A stretch of DNA of 57,500 bases from Chrysomallon squamiferum (Eukaryota > Mollusca > Gastropoda > Neomphalida > Peltospiridae). The position numbers and the translations under genes were made by a program. Below are positions 13,901 to 26,100 of the stretch, piece by piece. Location of the stretch: assembly GCA_012295275.1 (NCBI GenBank), contig CM022679.1:463275-520774 (forward strand). The letters run 5' to 3'. The number at the start of each line of letters is the position of its first letter. The stretch's first letter is position 1. The notes beneath the pieces are model-generated. The model was not told the DNA's origin. It saw only the letters and a list, made by a program, of their open reading frames with translations, and searched no databases.

Positions 13901-16900
13901 TTTGAAGTAGTGAGTAGTGGGATCAGTTCTTATCAGTGACACAATTTATTCCAGCCAGTGTGTAATCTTTCCTGTTTATGAGTGGGCGAAAATGAAAAAA
14001 TTTTGTTACCAAAAAAAAAGAAGATTTTCATCACCATTATATAAAAAAATCAAATATGACTAAGAAACAGTGAAATGTTAACAAACCTGCATCCCCCCCA
14101 CCAGTGTCCATCTTCACACGACTGTCCACTGTGTCCAGATAGGAAAAACTCGGCCGCATCTGGACAACTGCCTTTATAGGTGTCAGGTGCAACTCTTCTA
14201 GTAACAAAATGTACACGAAAACATCAAACAAACACATCATACTCTTCTAGTAACAAAATGTACATGAAAACATCAAACAAACACATCATACTCTTCTAGT
14301 AACAAAATGTACATGAAAACATCAAACACACACATCATACTCTTCTAGTAACAAAATGTACACGAAAACATCAAACAAACACATCATACTCTTCTAGTAA
14401 CAAAATGTACACGAAAACATCAAACAAACACATCCTACTCTTCTAGTAACAAAATGTACATGAAAACATCAAACAAACACATCATACTCTTCTAGTAACA
14501 AAATGTACACGAAAACATCAAACAAACACATCCTACTCTTCTAGTAACAAAATGTACACGAAAACATCAAACAAACACATCCTACTCTTCTAGTAACAAA
14601 ATGTACCTGAAAACATCAAACAAACACATCATACTCTTCTAGTAACAAAATGTACATGAAAACATCAAACAAACACATCCTACTCTTCTAGTAACAAAAT
14701 GTACCTGAAAACATCAAACACACACATCATACTCTTCTAGTAACAAAATGTACATGAAAACATCAAACACACACATCATACTCTTCTAGTAACAAAATGT
14801 ACACGAAAACATCAAACAAACACATCCTACTCTTCTAGTAACAAAATGTACCTGAAAACATCAAACACACACATCATACTCTTCTAGTAACAAAATGTAC
14901 ATGAAAACATCAAACACACACATCATACTCTTCTAGTAACAAAATGTACATGAAAACATCAAACAAACACATCATACTCTTCTAGTAACAAAATGTACAT
15001 GAAAACATCAAACACACACATCATACTCTTCTAGTAACAAAATGTACATGAAAACATCAAACAAACACATCATACTCTTCTAGTAACAAAATGTACATGA
15101 AAACATCAAACACACACATCATACTCTTCTAGTAACAAAATGTACATGAAAACATCAAACAAACACATCATACTCTTCTAGTAACAAAATGTACATGAAA
15201 ACATCAAACACACACATCATACTCTTCTAGTAACAAAATGTACATGAAAACATCAAACACACACATAATTTGTAGTGTCAGAATAATCTCAGTATTTTCA
15301 AGTGCTGAACTATTCTGTTAAAATCCCTTCACTGCAGACTTAATATGCTTATTGTCTTCTTTGTTTTCAAAACCTTTTATTATTTATGAAAGATAACAGT
15401 GAACTGCTCTCAAGGAATTATTATAATTTAAAAAAAATATATTAATAAAATAACAGAAAACAATGAATCTTCAAAATAAAGAAAGTTACCATCTTTCAGC
15501 AATCCCACTGCGTACCTTGCTGTACTGGCCGTACTTGGAGCTGACGTTAAAACCTGCTTGTCCATCAGTCCACTGGAAAACAAAACATCCACCCCACAGC
15601 TTTACAGTTTGTCACTCCACTGTGCCACAAATAACAAACTTCATTAAGACTGGTTATAAAAACAACAAGAAATTAGCAAATTATTATTCAAATAAACGTT
15701 TGAAATATGTAATTATGAACTAAAAAAAGAACCTGTCTTCCTTCTCTTCCTTACTGAAAATTTTGTTAAACACAGTGATGTTACCTTGGATACATGACAC
15801 TATGTGTAAACACAGTGATGTTACCTTGGATACATGACACTATGTGTAAACACAGTGATGTTACCTTGGATACATGACACTATGTGTAAACACAGTGATG
15901 TTACCTTGGATACATGACACTATGTGTAAACACAGTGATGTTACCTTGGTTACATGACACTATGTGTAAACACAGTGATGTTACCTTGGATACATGACAC
16001 TATGTGTAAACACAGTGATGTTACCTTGGATACATGACACTATGTGTAAACACAGTGATGTTACCTTGGATACATGACACTGTGTAAACACATAAGTTAC
16101 CTTGGCTACATGACACTGTGTAAACACAGTAAAGTTACCTTGGATACATGACATTCTGTGAGTGCGAACCTGCCGACCCATCTACATTAATAGCAATCTG
16201 CTCTCCTTTAGTCTTTGCATAGTTAGCACTGTTAGAGTTAATATGTAGTTCTATCTCAACCTGTAACACACAAAACATTACCTTAGTATAGTTACACTGT
16301 TAGAGTTAATATATTCACTATTATACTCTCATAAAATCCATATATAAACTTAAAAAAAAAATTATTTTGATTTCTTTTCTTTTCAACTTTGTTATCTCAT
16401 ATTTTAAACGTGTGTAGTCATGGATCAAATGAATAAAATCATACAAAACAAAAAAACTGAAATGAAGCCCATGTGAAAAAAAAAATACAATACATTTAGT
16501 AAATAGTTTACATTACAAGTTAAGTTAAATAATATACTCTATTATACATTAATGGAAGTGAGAAAATGTAACAAATAACAACTCTGGTATATACTTCCTG
16601 TTGTTATTTACTAATTCAGTTCTGAGATGAAAACTGTGATGACTAGTTTCACTGTAAACAAATTTTACCTTTTTCTGTGTTGGTTTTATTCGAGATGTTA
16701 AATGAGTGATGTGGTCGTAAGTCATGTAGGCAGGACGCACTGGATACTGTAACAATACAAGAGAGTAAATAATAGTTTTAAAAAATGGTGTCTTCTGCTG
16801 GACATCAAATGTTTGTACTGCTAAACCTCTATAAAGACTGTTACAAAAATTAAACACAACTGGTGTAAAGCAAATTGTTATTTATTAAAGCAAATCAAAT

Positions 16901-17836
16901 ATTTGTTTTGCAGAAAACATGAATTCAGTCACTAAAAAGTTAATGTAGAAACTTTCATTATGCCACAACTCAACATTGTCCAAAAAGCAACATTTCAGTG
17001 TGATCAAACTTTTCTATAGTTATAATGGAGTATGGCAGAATCAATGTAGATTTCATTTATGGCAAAGTTGGTGTACATTTTATGTGCAACTAGAAATGTT
17101 TATGATGATATTTTTAATATTAGTATCATCTAGTTCTTTATACTTAAAAAAATAAAAATAATAATAAAAAAAAAATCTTGGGTATATAAAAATCTCATCT
17201 TTTGTCAGTGTTGAGTCATTGTAAATCTAAAATGTGTACAAATGTTCTCATATGGCAGCTGCTGACATTGACACAATTCAAACTGTAATTTTTTTACTGT
17301 GTTCTTTGTAATTGAATACAAATATTTAACAATAATTTGTTTAATTTTTCTTGAAAAGTGCTCTTTTAATGAGTAAAGTACTAAAGAAAACAGTTTTGAA
17401 CTGAAGTCTTGAACAACATAATGCTGTAGACTACACTACAGTGTAGTGTACTATAGATATTAGATTAGATGCAAACATTGTAATACTGACCTGTAACAAA
17501 TACAGATTTTCTGCCAAACTCTTGGAGAGAAAGACATTAATCTGAAACGAAGCAAAACTGTATAAAATGTGACTGATTATCTTTACGATTTATTCAAATT
17601 ATCATTATTAATATTATAATAATAATACAATTATACATTCGATGGAAATGTATCCAACATTCAATACAATAATGCGTGAATAACGGGAACTTTCTTCAAT
17701 GACAAGTCATACGAGCTCATTTGTGATTTTAAGAAATAAGTCAGAATACGAAATATCTAATGAAACAAGCTGAACAATCTTGAAATAAACGCATTCAACA
17801 TACCTCGTGCTCCACTGGATCATCTTCTTCAGCCAT
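7903..17836 (-). CDS. POLR3E: DNA-directed RNA polymerase III subunit RPC5 (18 coding exons)
   Basis: RPC5 pairs with RPC4 in the TFIIF-like subcomplex of nuclear RNA polymerase III, used in initiation and termination at tRNA and 5S genes. Exons, in order of transcription: 17804-17836 (start MAEEDDPVEHE), 17491-17541, 16669-16746, 16139-16260, 15490-15572, 14087-14197, 13532-13695, 13233-13357, 12953-13044, 12548-12669, 12304-12385, 11696-11755, 11247-11350, 10763-10866, 10016-10491, 9337-9402, 8555-8680, 7903-7965. All join in phase. Family signatures include YPVRPAYMTY, KGEQIAINVDG, PSFSYLD, FSRPES, QLRTLPLADQIK, MWKFTQSRYVIRK, DVVQRQKMLW, FRELKRLF and a C-terminal WWYLRGTV. The model gives about 686 residues, close to the roughly 700 of vertebrate RPC5. 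The N-terminal Sin/RPC5 domain and C-terminal winged-helix region are both present. Oddity: exon 12548-12669 carries one extra base (see findings). Two introns contain splice-site minisatellites. Confidence 0.97.
10563..10762. repeat. Three diverged tandem copies (about 65-85 bp) ending at a POLR3E 5' splice site
   Basis: The block AGTTATCTCCCTTACTTAAA with TCTTGTTTTGAGTAAAA appears three times, at about 10580, 10650 and 10715. The last copy runs into the 5' splice site of exon 10763-10866. The AGTTATCTCCCTT core is a sequence I associate with molluscan genomes. Confidence 0.7.
12133..12330. repeat. Partial duplication of a POLR3E exon end with its 5' splice site
   Basis: The last 22 bases of exon 12304-12385 plus its splice donor (plus strand ACAAACCATGTAGTCTCTGC followed by CTCTACA) recur about 118 bases away at about 12185-12211, inside the downstream intron. 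Both copies are preceded by GATTTGAAAG. The extra copy lacks the rest of the exon, so it is a decoy donor rather than a duplicate exon. Confidence 0.85.
12836..12898. repeat. Short tandem repeat, unit about 15 bp
   Basis: Four copies of ATGTTGTAATGTGAT or ATATTGTAATGTG(T/A)TAT in a POLR3E intron. Non-coding. Confidence 0.85.
14198..15265. repeat. 49-bp minisatellite of about 22 copies carrying the POLR3E 3' splice site
   Basis: The unit is ACTCTTCTAGTAACAAAATG plus TACATGAAAACATCAAACAA plus ACACATCAT, with a strict 49-base step (for example 14192, 14241, 14290). Read on the minus strand, each unit contains TTTTGTTACTAG followed by AAGAGT, the acceptor and first exon bases of exon 14087-14197. 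The array therefore fills the intron next to its 3' splice site and offers about 21 extra copies of that site. Variants (TACACG, TACATG, TACCTG; AAACAC or CACAC) are interspersed. Confidence 0.97.
15764..16138. repeat. 40-bp minisatellite carrying the POLR3E 5' splice site of exon 16139-16260
   Basis: The unit is TTACCTTGGATACATGACAC plus TATGTGTAAACACAGTGATG. TTACCTTGG starts at 15781 and every 40 bases to 16061, then at 16097 and at the true junction near 16135. On the minus strand each unit reads GTGTCATGTATCCAAG followed by GTAACATCAC, which is the exon end and its donor. At least nine extra donors lie in the intron immediately downstream of the real one. Confidence 0.97.
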
Positions 17837-19024
17837 ACCTTTTATTCTGACGTTACTTTCCTCCCGCCATTAAAGAGCATCAGCAACGGATTATTTTATT
17901 TTGTCATCAATGATTTTTTTTGTTTGAAGCTTGATTAATAATAATTCGTATGTAAATAATTGAGATGAATATATTTATTTTTACATTTGCAACGTTTAAC
18001 TGTATTTTGTATATAAATAAGAGAACGATCTGAAACGTTGTTTGAATGTATAATGCATGCTGTAGAGATTCCTCTTGTATGCGTTAGATTTATAAAATTT
18101 ATAATTGGATATACTTTCTCTATTCTCGATATTTTGTTTTTATTTATTGTACTGGTAAGTTGTATTTAGGAAAAAATTTCGGATATCAAATGCTAATTAA
18201 TCACGAGTGTCGATGGATACCAAACTTATCTCACTGGAATCAGCCAGAGGTACGTACCGCACAGCAAACATGGTAACTTTGTTTACAACCGTTTGTCTGC
18301 TTTTTCAAGATTTTTTGTTTATCTTTTTTTTTTCGTGGGGTTCATTGTTACTGGTGTTGTTGTTGTTGTTGTTGTTATTGTTTTATTATATTTCCACCGA
18401 CATAAGCGTCAAAAGTAGCAGAAATGCGATGAAAACTTATTTGAAATTACGAACCACTTCTTAAGCATTAGCAACCTTGCTAGATAACACTTCCAGTTTT
18501 ATTAGGTATGGTCATGCGCTCTGTATATATCTGCTTTTTTAATATTCCACAAAATGTGTTGCACTTTCACTAAAAAAAATAATTAAAAAATGTTGGGATG
18601 TTAGGCAAATACAGAGCATCGATGTGGTCGCCTTCTACGTCAAGTTCATAATCATGATAATGTCGAAAAATTAAAATAAAAATGACTAATTTAGTAATAA
18701 TAAGGCTCACTTTACCTTTTACATATATTATTATTATTATTATTATTATTATTGTCTAAAATCTTTAATTTAAAACATTTCTTATCCAACTTTAACTAAA
18801 GCAGGTCTTCTTCCGTAAAAAATTTAAAAGTATAGGGACTTTTGAATAACCCTGTGTATATATTTTTTTCAAGAACGAAAAGCCAAATAATTAAATAACA
18901 TGCTATTTGAATTACACACAAAAAAGTGTTATTGGATAAAAAAAAATTAATTAGAAAAGGAAAATCTTTTTTAAATTTACCAGACTATCATAATCACATT
19001 TTAATTTTAATTCTTTTTCATCAA

Positions 19025-19067
<43 letters not shown>

Positions 19068-21532
19068 TTAAATTATTGTTAATTTAGGGAGCTCCATTCA
19101 GTAAGCTAATGTACAATGTATTATTCATTATTTTTGCAACAAGAACTAAATTTAGTTTCAATTTAAAAATAAATTTGTCGTACGAACCTGAACAAAGTAA
19201 CTATATCCACAATAAATAAAGTCAAAATACCCGCCAAGCACTAATGTCGTATGTGAAACATGTTATCACTCCTAAAAGTAGCATGGACCAATAGGAACGA
19301 TAACTCGTAACGGCACAAATTATGTCACGGAAAAACGCCTCAAGAAATTTCGCTGATTTAATGGGTACAAACAACTCCTAAATGTTCTTTTCTGCTGGGT
19401 TCTGAGAGGGGGAACATTGACAACTACAAAACTTAATACATTAAATGATTAATCTTATTCCGCATTATAATTTCAGTTTATTATGCACGCATTTACACAA
19501 AAATAATCCAGTTTGAAAAGTTTGATTAAGTTGAAAAAGTTGAAAAGGCGCGTGATATCATCGTTTGGTAATATGAACAACCATCCTTACCTTTATCAGT
19601 GTAAATCATAAAAAATTCTGAAAAATGCACGCAAAATAATTTAATTTGGAAGTTTAAAAATTTCCGCGAGCTCACGGAAACTTCCAATCGAAATCCAATA
19701 TGACAGGGTTCGAACGCCGATTAAAATTATTAATGTTTACAAACGTTTAAATACGCATGCCTTCATAATGCAATCAATTCTACATGTATTAGTAAAAGTA
19801 ATATGGGGAAATATTTCATTTAATCAATACCTCGTATACATAGATGTCTATTATTGAGTAGAAATTGCTGCAAAGTAGAATTTTTTTTTGTTGTTTTTTT
19901 TTTGTTTGCTAACTTTGACGTCATAGTATCTCGTACATATTTCGTACTATATATTTTTCTCAGACATTATTACGACGTCGTCAGCCATAATAAAAAATAA
20001 ATAAAAATAAAATAAAATAAAATGAAATAAACAATTTTAACAGACACAGGCGCATGAATATAAAGGTGACTATTCTCACAAGGTACCACGATGTGGACAT
20101 GCTACAATTCCATAGCATACAGTTTTGAGTACGAAGTTGTAAAACGATACTTGAAACCATTATAATTCTGTTTTTTATATATATATATTTATTTCCATTT
20201 TCAATGCATTAGAGGTCGTATTTACATGTAAAAAGCAAATTGATCACGTGTTATTTGAATAATTGCCTTGATACAGTCATTATAACGCTTGAATCAGTTT
20301 TACAATAAAAAATGTTTTAAAAAAATTAAAGGTTCGTCAACCGGCCTTATAAAAAAATTATTAAAAATTCTTTGTTTTTATATATCTCTATTTTGATATG
20401 TTTTATTTATTAACTTATTTACGACCTCTTACTGTTACCTTTTAAAATGGACCTAGCACAAATGTAGCAATAATACAGAAAAAATGATTGGTTATAATTA
20501 TAAGTCATTTAGGAGACAAATTACTTTGATTTCATTTTTGAGATAGATTACAATGGACTTAGCAAAAACTGTATAAATGAAAAACAGTCAGCTACGAAAT
20601 GCCACTGAGGATTTTGAACCAGTACACACGTGTTGCATACCCGTTTCTTGAAATGAGAATTTACGAACATTTGTAAATACACTTAGCTTTTTTTGGTCAT
20701 GAAGTAATGAGAAATGTATCAATTTTAATATATTTGAAGTGCATATAAATTAGCCAATTTCTATTTTTAATTAACAAACTTCACTGTTACATTCAAATGA
20801 ATTAATAAAGGAAAAAAATCACCCAAAACAACGAAAAAACCCAAAATGGTCAGTATAGAAAAATATTTTATTTCAATCAACATGCTATTTTTGGCTTGAA
20901 TAAATATTTTAAAAATACTTATTACAAATATTTGTATACACATACAGTAACAGATAATGTTGTTGAATAAGTATTCTTGCTAATTGTAGAAATATTAAAA
21001 AATGACACCTGAAATTTTAATGATTTGAGGAAAACAAAAAAACTGTTTGCTGTTTCAATATAAAATCACACAAAATATATTAATCCATATTTTTAGGACA
21101 TAACTTAAGAATAATATATAAAAAATGATAACATTCATTTCAAAATTTAACCAAATTTTGCAAATGAAACTAAAACTATAATTTTTAAAAAATCAGCTAT
21201 TCAAACATGTACATGTATTGGCCAAAACATACAATTCCCTAATATTAAAACCAAAAAATATAAAGGGATATAAAAAATGAATTACATTTAAACAATAAAC
21301 AAATAATTTTTGATTCTAAAGTAATAAGATTGTTTTGATTTTTAATTTTTTTAAATATTCAATCAATGCTGTTATTATTGTACATCATCATGGACAAAAT
21401 TTAGTTTTTATTATTATTATTATTTTTTTTAAACTTTCTTTCATCAGCTGTTTAAGCCCTCCTCAAACATGAATACATATTCCAAACAGTACTACACAAA
21501 TTTGATATCCATTAAACTTTCTGTGTTTTCTG
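17837..21532. other. Intergenic region between POLR3E 5' end and receptor 3' end
   Basis: The POLR3E promoter must lie just above 17836, but no TATA box is obvious. The stretch has a T-tract of about 34 bases (19029-19062), ATT runs near 18728-18755, and a less AT-rich patch (about 19220-19730) with a CCAAT motif (GGACCAATAGG) near 19290. A TGACGTCA octamer is at about 19917. A plus-strand open frame at 18207-18464 is mostly a (GTT)n run. No gene was recognised. Confidence 0.5.
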
Positions 21533-21559
21533 TTTATTTATTAATATCACAAGTTTATT
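21533..21559 (-). terminator. Probable poly(A) signals of the adhesion receptor gene
   Basis: On the minus strand AATAAA occurs at 21533-21538 and 21554-21559, about 70-100 bases past the receptor stop codon at 21630-21632. The spacing fits a short 3' UTR. Which of the two is used cannot be told from sequence. Confidence 0.5.
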
Positions 21560-21629
21560 TATGTTTACTTGGAAAAGATGGTATTGAAACAAATGTGACA
21601 TTTCTTAAACTTGTGGTTCTCTGTTTCTT

Positions 21630-23108
21630 TTAGCTGTTGTTGTCATTGTTGTCTTTGGGATTCTTGGAAATTTCTGGTATGTTGTCACTGTTGTCTTTGG
21701 GATTCTTGGAAATTTCTGGTATGTTGTCACTGTTGTCTTTGGTTTCCTTGGAAATTTCAGTTATGCTGGCATTTTTGTCACTGTTCTTTTTGGTTTTCTT
21801 GGATGTTTCTGCTGTTATGCCATTGTTTTCTGTTTTATTCTCAGTATCCTTGTTATCTTCAGTATTCAACATACTGCTAGTGCTCCCTCTAGTCAAACTT
21901 GCCGATTTATTTGTTAATTTTGATTCATGAAAATCTACTTCAATGTCATGACCATAGTCAGTGGAAAAGCCCTCATGTGTACCAGCTGAAAATAAATAAA
22001 ACATTTATTTTTAATATAACCAGACTGTCCTTTGACAGCAGACTGGATGTTTAGGTTTGGATTTCTCTAAGTGTTAAATGATTCAAACAGAAATTATACC
22101 TAACACAGTCTGTTTAACAGTATTTGAGAAAAAAAAAAAGAAAGAAAGAAAAATGAAATAAAAAGCATTATAAAAAATAAAAATAAATAATAAAAAAACA
22201 TTGAAATAAAAAAAAACTGACACAGTCTGTGTACGATTGGTTGCTTAGATACACAAGTGGTCACTGTGAAGTGAGGTCACAGGAATAAATTAATATAATT
22301 GTGTTGGTGGCAGAATTTCTCTGTGTAACTGAGTAAGCAGTAAGCAGTAAGTAATGTTTTTACCAGTAAAGAGACTAAATAAAATACAACAGTGTGTGCA
22401 GTATTTGGGAAAAATCTAAGAAAGTGTGTGAAAATTGGATTTTTCTGGATGAAGCAAATTCTTGAAAACCTTTTTAAATGTTTGATTGGAGTGTCTCATC
22501 TTGCAAAGTTTTATTTGTACAAACTAAATCTAAATTTTCAGCATTAGTTCAAAGTGTTATTTATAAACAGATATTCATTTGTTAAACTAATCTTTAGTGA
22601 GAAAACTGCACAGTAAGAAAGTTGGGACATTTTGGTTTGATAAAACAAAATGGCAAACATACGCATTTTATCTGAGCCTGTTGTAGATTTCTGAAACAAA
22701 ACAAAAAAAAAATTATGCAAGTTTTTCAAAATGTAACATTAACTTACCAAGAGTATCAACAACAAAACAACAAAAGTAAAAAAGTAATAATAATAATAAT
22801 TAGCAAACAAATAACCCTACATGTAATCAATCAATTTATACAAGTATTGTTATAATGGAATTCTTAATCTCATATTCTAGTTAACTTTAAGTAGAAAACC
22901 ATGTCTTTCAGCAAATTAATACTTGTACATTAATTGTTAATTCTGAACTAATATATGTCTGTGATAAAAAAAAAAAAAAAAACATCTCTCGCTGACAAAT
23001 TAACTTAATGTGATTTGAAATCACATTCTTAAGATCATATTTAATTTTTTTTTATATTTCATTACTGTGTTAAATCTTTCCAATATATTTTTAATTAAGA
23101 ATTAAATT

Positions 23109-23139
<31 letters not shown>

Positions 23140-26100
23140 TACAACTAAACGGTATAATCAGGTATTTTGTATAATAGTATAAACTTGATTAAAATGTTTA
23201 GGTATTACACAGAATACCTGAAATTGGAGCTGACTTTGTAGACATAATAACTAGAATGGTATCAAGTTTGTGAAGAGAACTGTTGTCTGTGATGGTTTCA
23301 TGGTTTGAGGGTTAAAACAAATCAGATATTCATGAAACTAATGCTTTATTCAGTCATTCAACAACATAAAAAATGTCTTCTTTTTCTCTCTGGCAAACTC
23401 GTACACTTTAATCAAGATCTGAACCACTTGTATCTTTTGCTTTGGCATATTTTGGTGCCAGCACAGTTACATTTTACAAAGCCCTGCCCACTACAAATAG
23501 ATTCTTGTTAGACAAAAAGTTCTGAGGGAATGGCAGTTGTCAGCAGATTGTCCATATGAACACACATATATGTTACTTTGGCATCTTCTGGTTCATGTTT
23601 ATGTGTTTACTTATTCAACAACGCACATTCATATCTGTACAAGAGAAGTAGAGAGACAGCAGGGACCTTAATCAGGATTTGAAGCATTTGCACCTATCAG
23701 CATCTCTTGACCAGCACAGTTACATTTTATGAAGCCTTCCTCACCACAAATGGATTCTTGGTGGACAGCATTTCTAAGTGAAAGACAAATGTCCACAGTG
23801 TACAGTGAATACATACATAAATCAAACTGATTTCTTGCTGTTAAATTCACCAGACTTGGTGACAGTGGTAAACATCTCATTGTCTCTGATCTCTGTGATG
23901 ACACTGGTGATGGTGTGGGGATCTGCATTGCCTCTGTTGACAACAGAAATACATCCAGCAGCTGATACACTACTTTTGCTGCATGCTTGGATGTGTGGGG
24001 TCACAGGACACAAAACTTAGTAAGGTGGTCTTCATTGTTCAGTATCTATTGGTACTGGCCCAGGCACATGAACTGCATGTCAACTAAGTCTACCTGAGCT
24101 CTGGAACTAAAGTCCTTGGACAGTGTAGGTTTCATCACAACATATTTGGTAGTTGGTCTCTTTTTACTCTGTTTGACTCGAAGAGATTCAGGACTTCTTG
24201 GGTGATGTTGGAACACTTCTTGTTGGTCTCTTTTATCATCTTGTCTCTGCCAACATGACCAACATGAAGTCAACACCTCTGATGAACTTCTTGAGGATCT
24301 CATGTTTCTGGAGCAGGTAAAACTGATGAGGAGACTTCTTGGTTGAACCAGTGGTTTTGATGATTTCATCGATGGTGTTGTCATGTTCTTCTTTTGGCAG
24401 TAGAACATGTTTGTTATAGTCACATATCTGATATAGTTGCTGTTAAGTGATGCTTCAGCCTACAGATCCATCTTGGAAATATGAGTAAAAGCAATGATCT
24501 TCTTATTTTTGGCTGGGATCACAATGCTACATTAAGGAAATAAAGTAAAGAAACTTCAAACTTATTAGTCAAGATTTGTTGCTTTTACAAAATAATGAAA
24601 AGGATTCAAAAATGGAGAAGCTTCTTAATTAATTGACAACAGTTTTTTTCTAATCCAAAATCTGAAATGTTCCTCATGTTAATTAGACCAATCAGCACTG
24701 TCCACTGCAGATAATCAATTCAACTACCAGTTGCCTAATTTCAGTCTAAAAAGTCAGCTCAGTTTCAGGTGTTATCTATAGTACCTGAATTTTCACGTAT
24801 TGTGCATTATACCTGATTATACGTTTTATATATATAATATTGTAATTCAGTCAGTGATAAAGAAAGACAAATCACAAACAGTTTTCTCCTAACTTAGGCT
24901 TTTCACAGTGTCCACTTTTTAAGATATTATTAATGGTCATGAATTCTTGGCCCCTCTCTCTCACAGATTTAAACAGGTGGATTAACTCTGATCATTATCA
25001 CTGATTTCAAATATGGCTGATAACTGAAAAGTGTTATTTCTTAAGTTGTATTTTAATTACAAAACAATTACAGATTTCCTGTATCCTGAGGAATTAAACT
25101 GTGATGCTTTGTAACCACTCATTTTATTATGGAAGCCTTTAATGATCTACAAAATAAAATAATATATTATTATTATTACATAGTAGCCTTCTATAGCAAC
25201 TCAGATTCATTTACAAACTGATTAATAAAGCCCAATTTAGAGATATTCAAATATCATACTTTATTATATTACTCTTCAGAATATCTTGTATTATTATACA
25301 CATTTATCTGACTGATTATCACCTTATAGTTACATAACCTAAATATCATTATTATCTTTATATTATTTAATATCATAATTATCTCTATATAATTTAAATA
25401 TCATAATTATCTTTATATAATCTAATGTCATAATTATCTCTACATAATTTAAATATCATAATATCTTTATATAATCTAAATATCATATTTACATTCACAA
25501 AATCTAAATAACATATTTACATTCACATAATCTAAATAACATATTTAAATTCACATAATCTAAATATGATACTTACATTCACATAATCTACATATCAAAT
25601 TTACTTTAACATAACTTAAATATTATCAAGTCATTACATTTACATAATGTCGTTGTTACCTAAACATAATGTTAACATCACATATATTTACATAATGTCG
25701 TTGTTACCTAAACATAATGTTAACATCACATATATTTACATGATCAGTTTTGCTCACTGAAAAATGCAACTCTCATTCAACAAAAAAGAGCTAGAAAAGA
25801 CAAATTCTTTGAGTTCAGTATTCTCAGCTAAACATCTATATTTGTTATTGACAATCTCATTAGTAAACATGAAACTCTTACAAATCTCTTTTAACAATAT
25901 CCACATGAAATGTGTGGCATAACCAACCCTTTCCAAGGCTTTACTCAAACAATCTCATCCAGCTTGAAATGCTAATGAGATGGCAGTCATTGTTAGAACA
26001 AAAACTAAAACATGTGAAGAAACAAGACATTAGATTCAAATATTTATTTGTCTGTAACTAAACATTTTTCTCCTGTTATTACTCATATCTTCATTTAGAT

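Noticed and set aside
14192-15265. Regular direct repeats resembling a CRISPR array
   Set aside because: There are no unique spacers; the whole 49-base unit repeats. The context is a eukaryotic intron.
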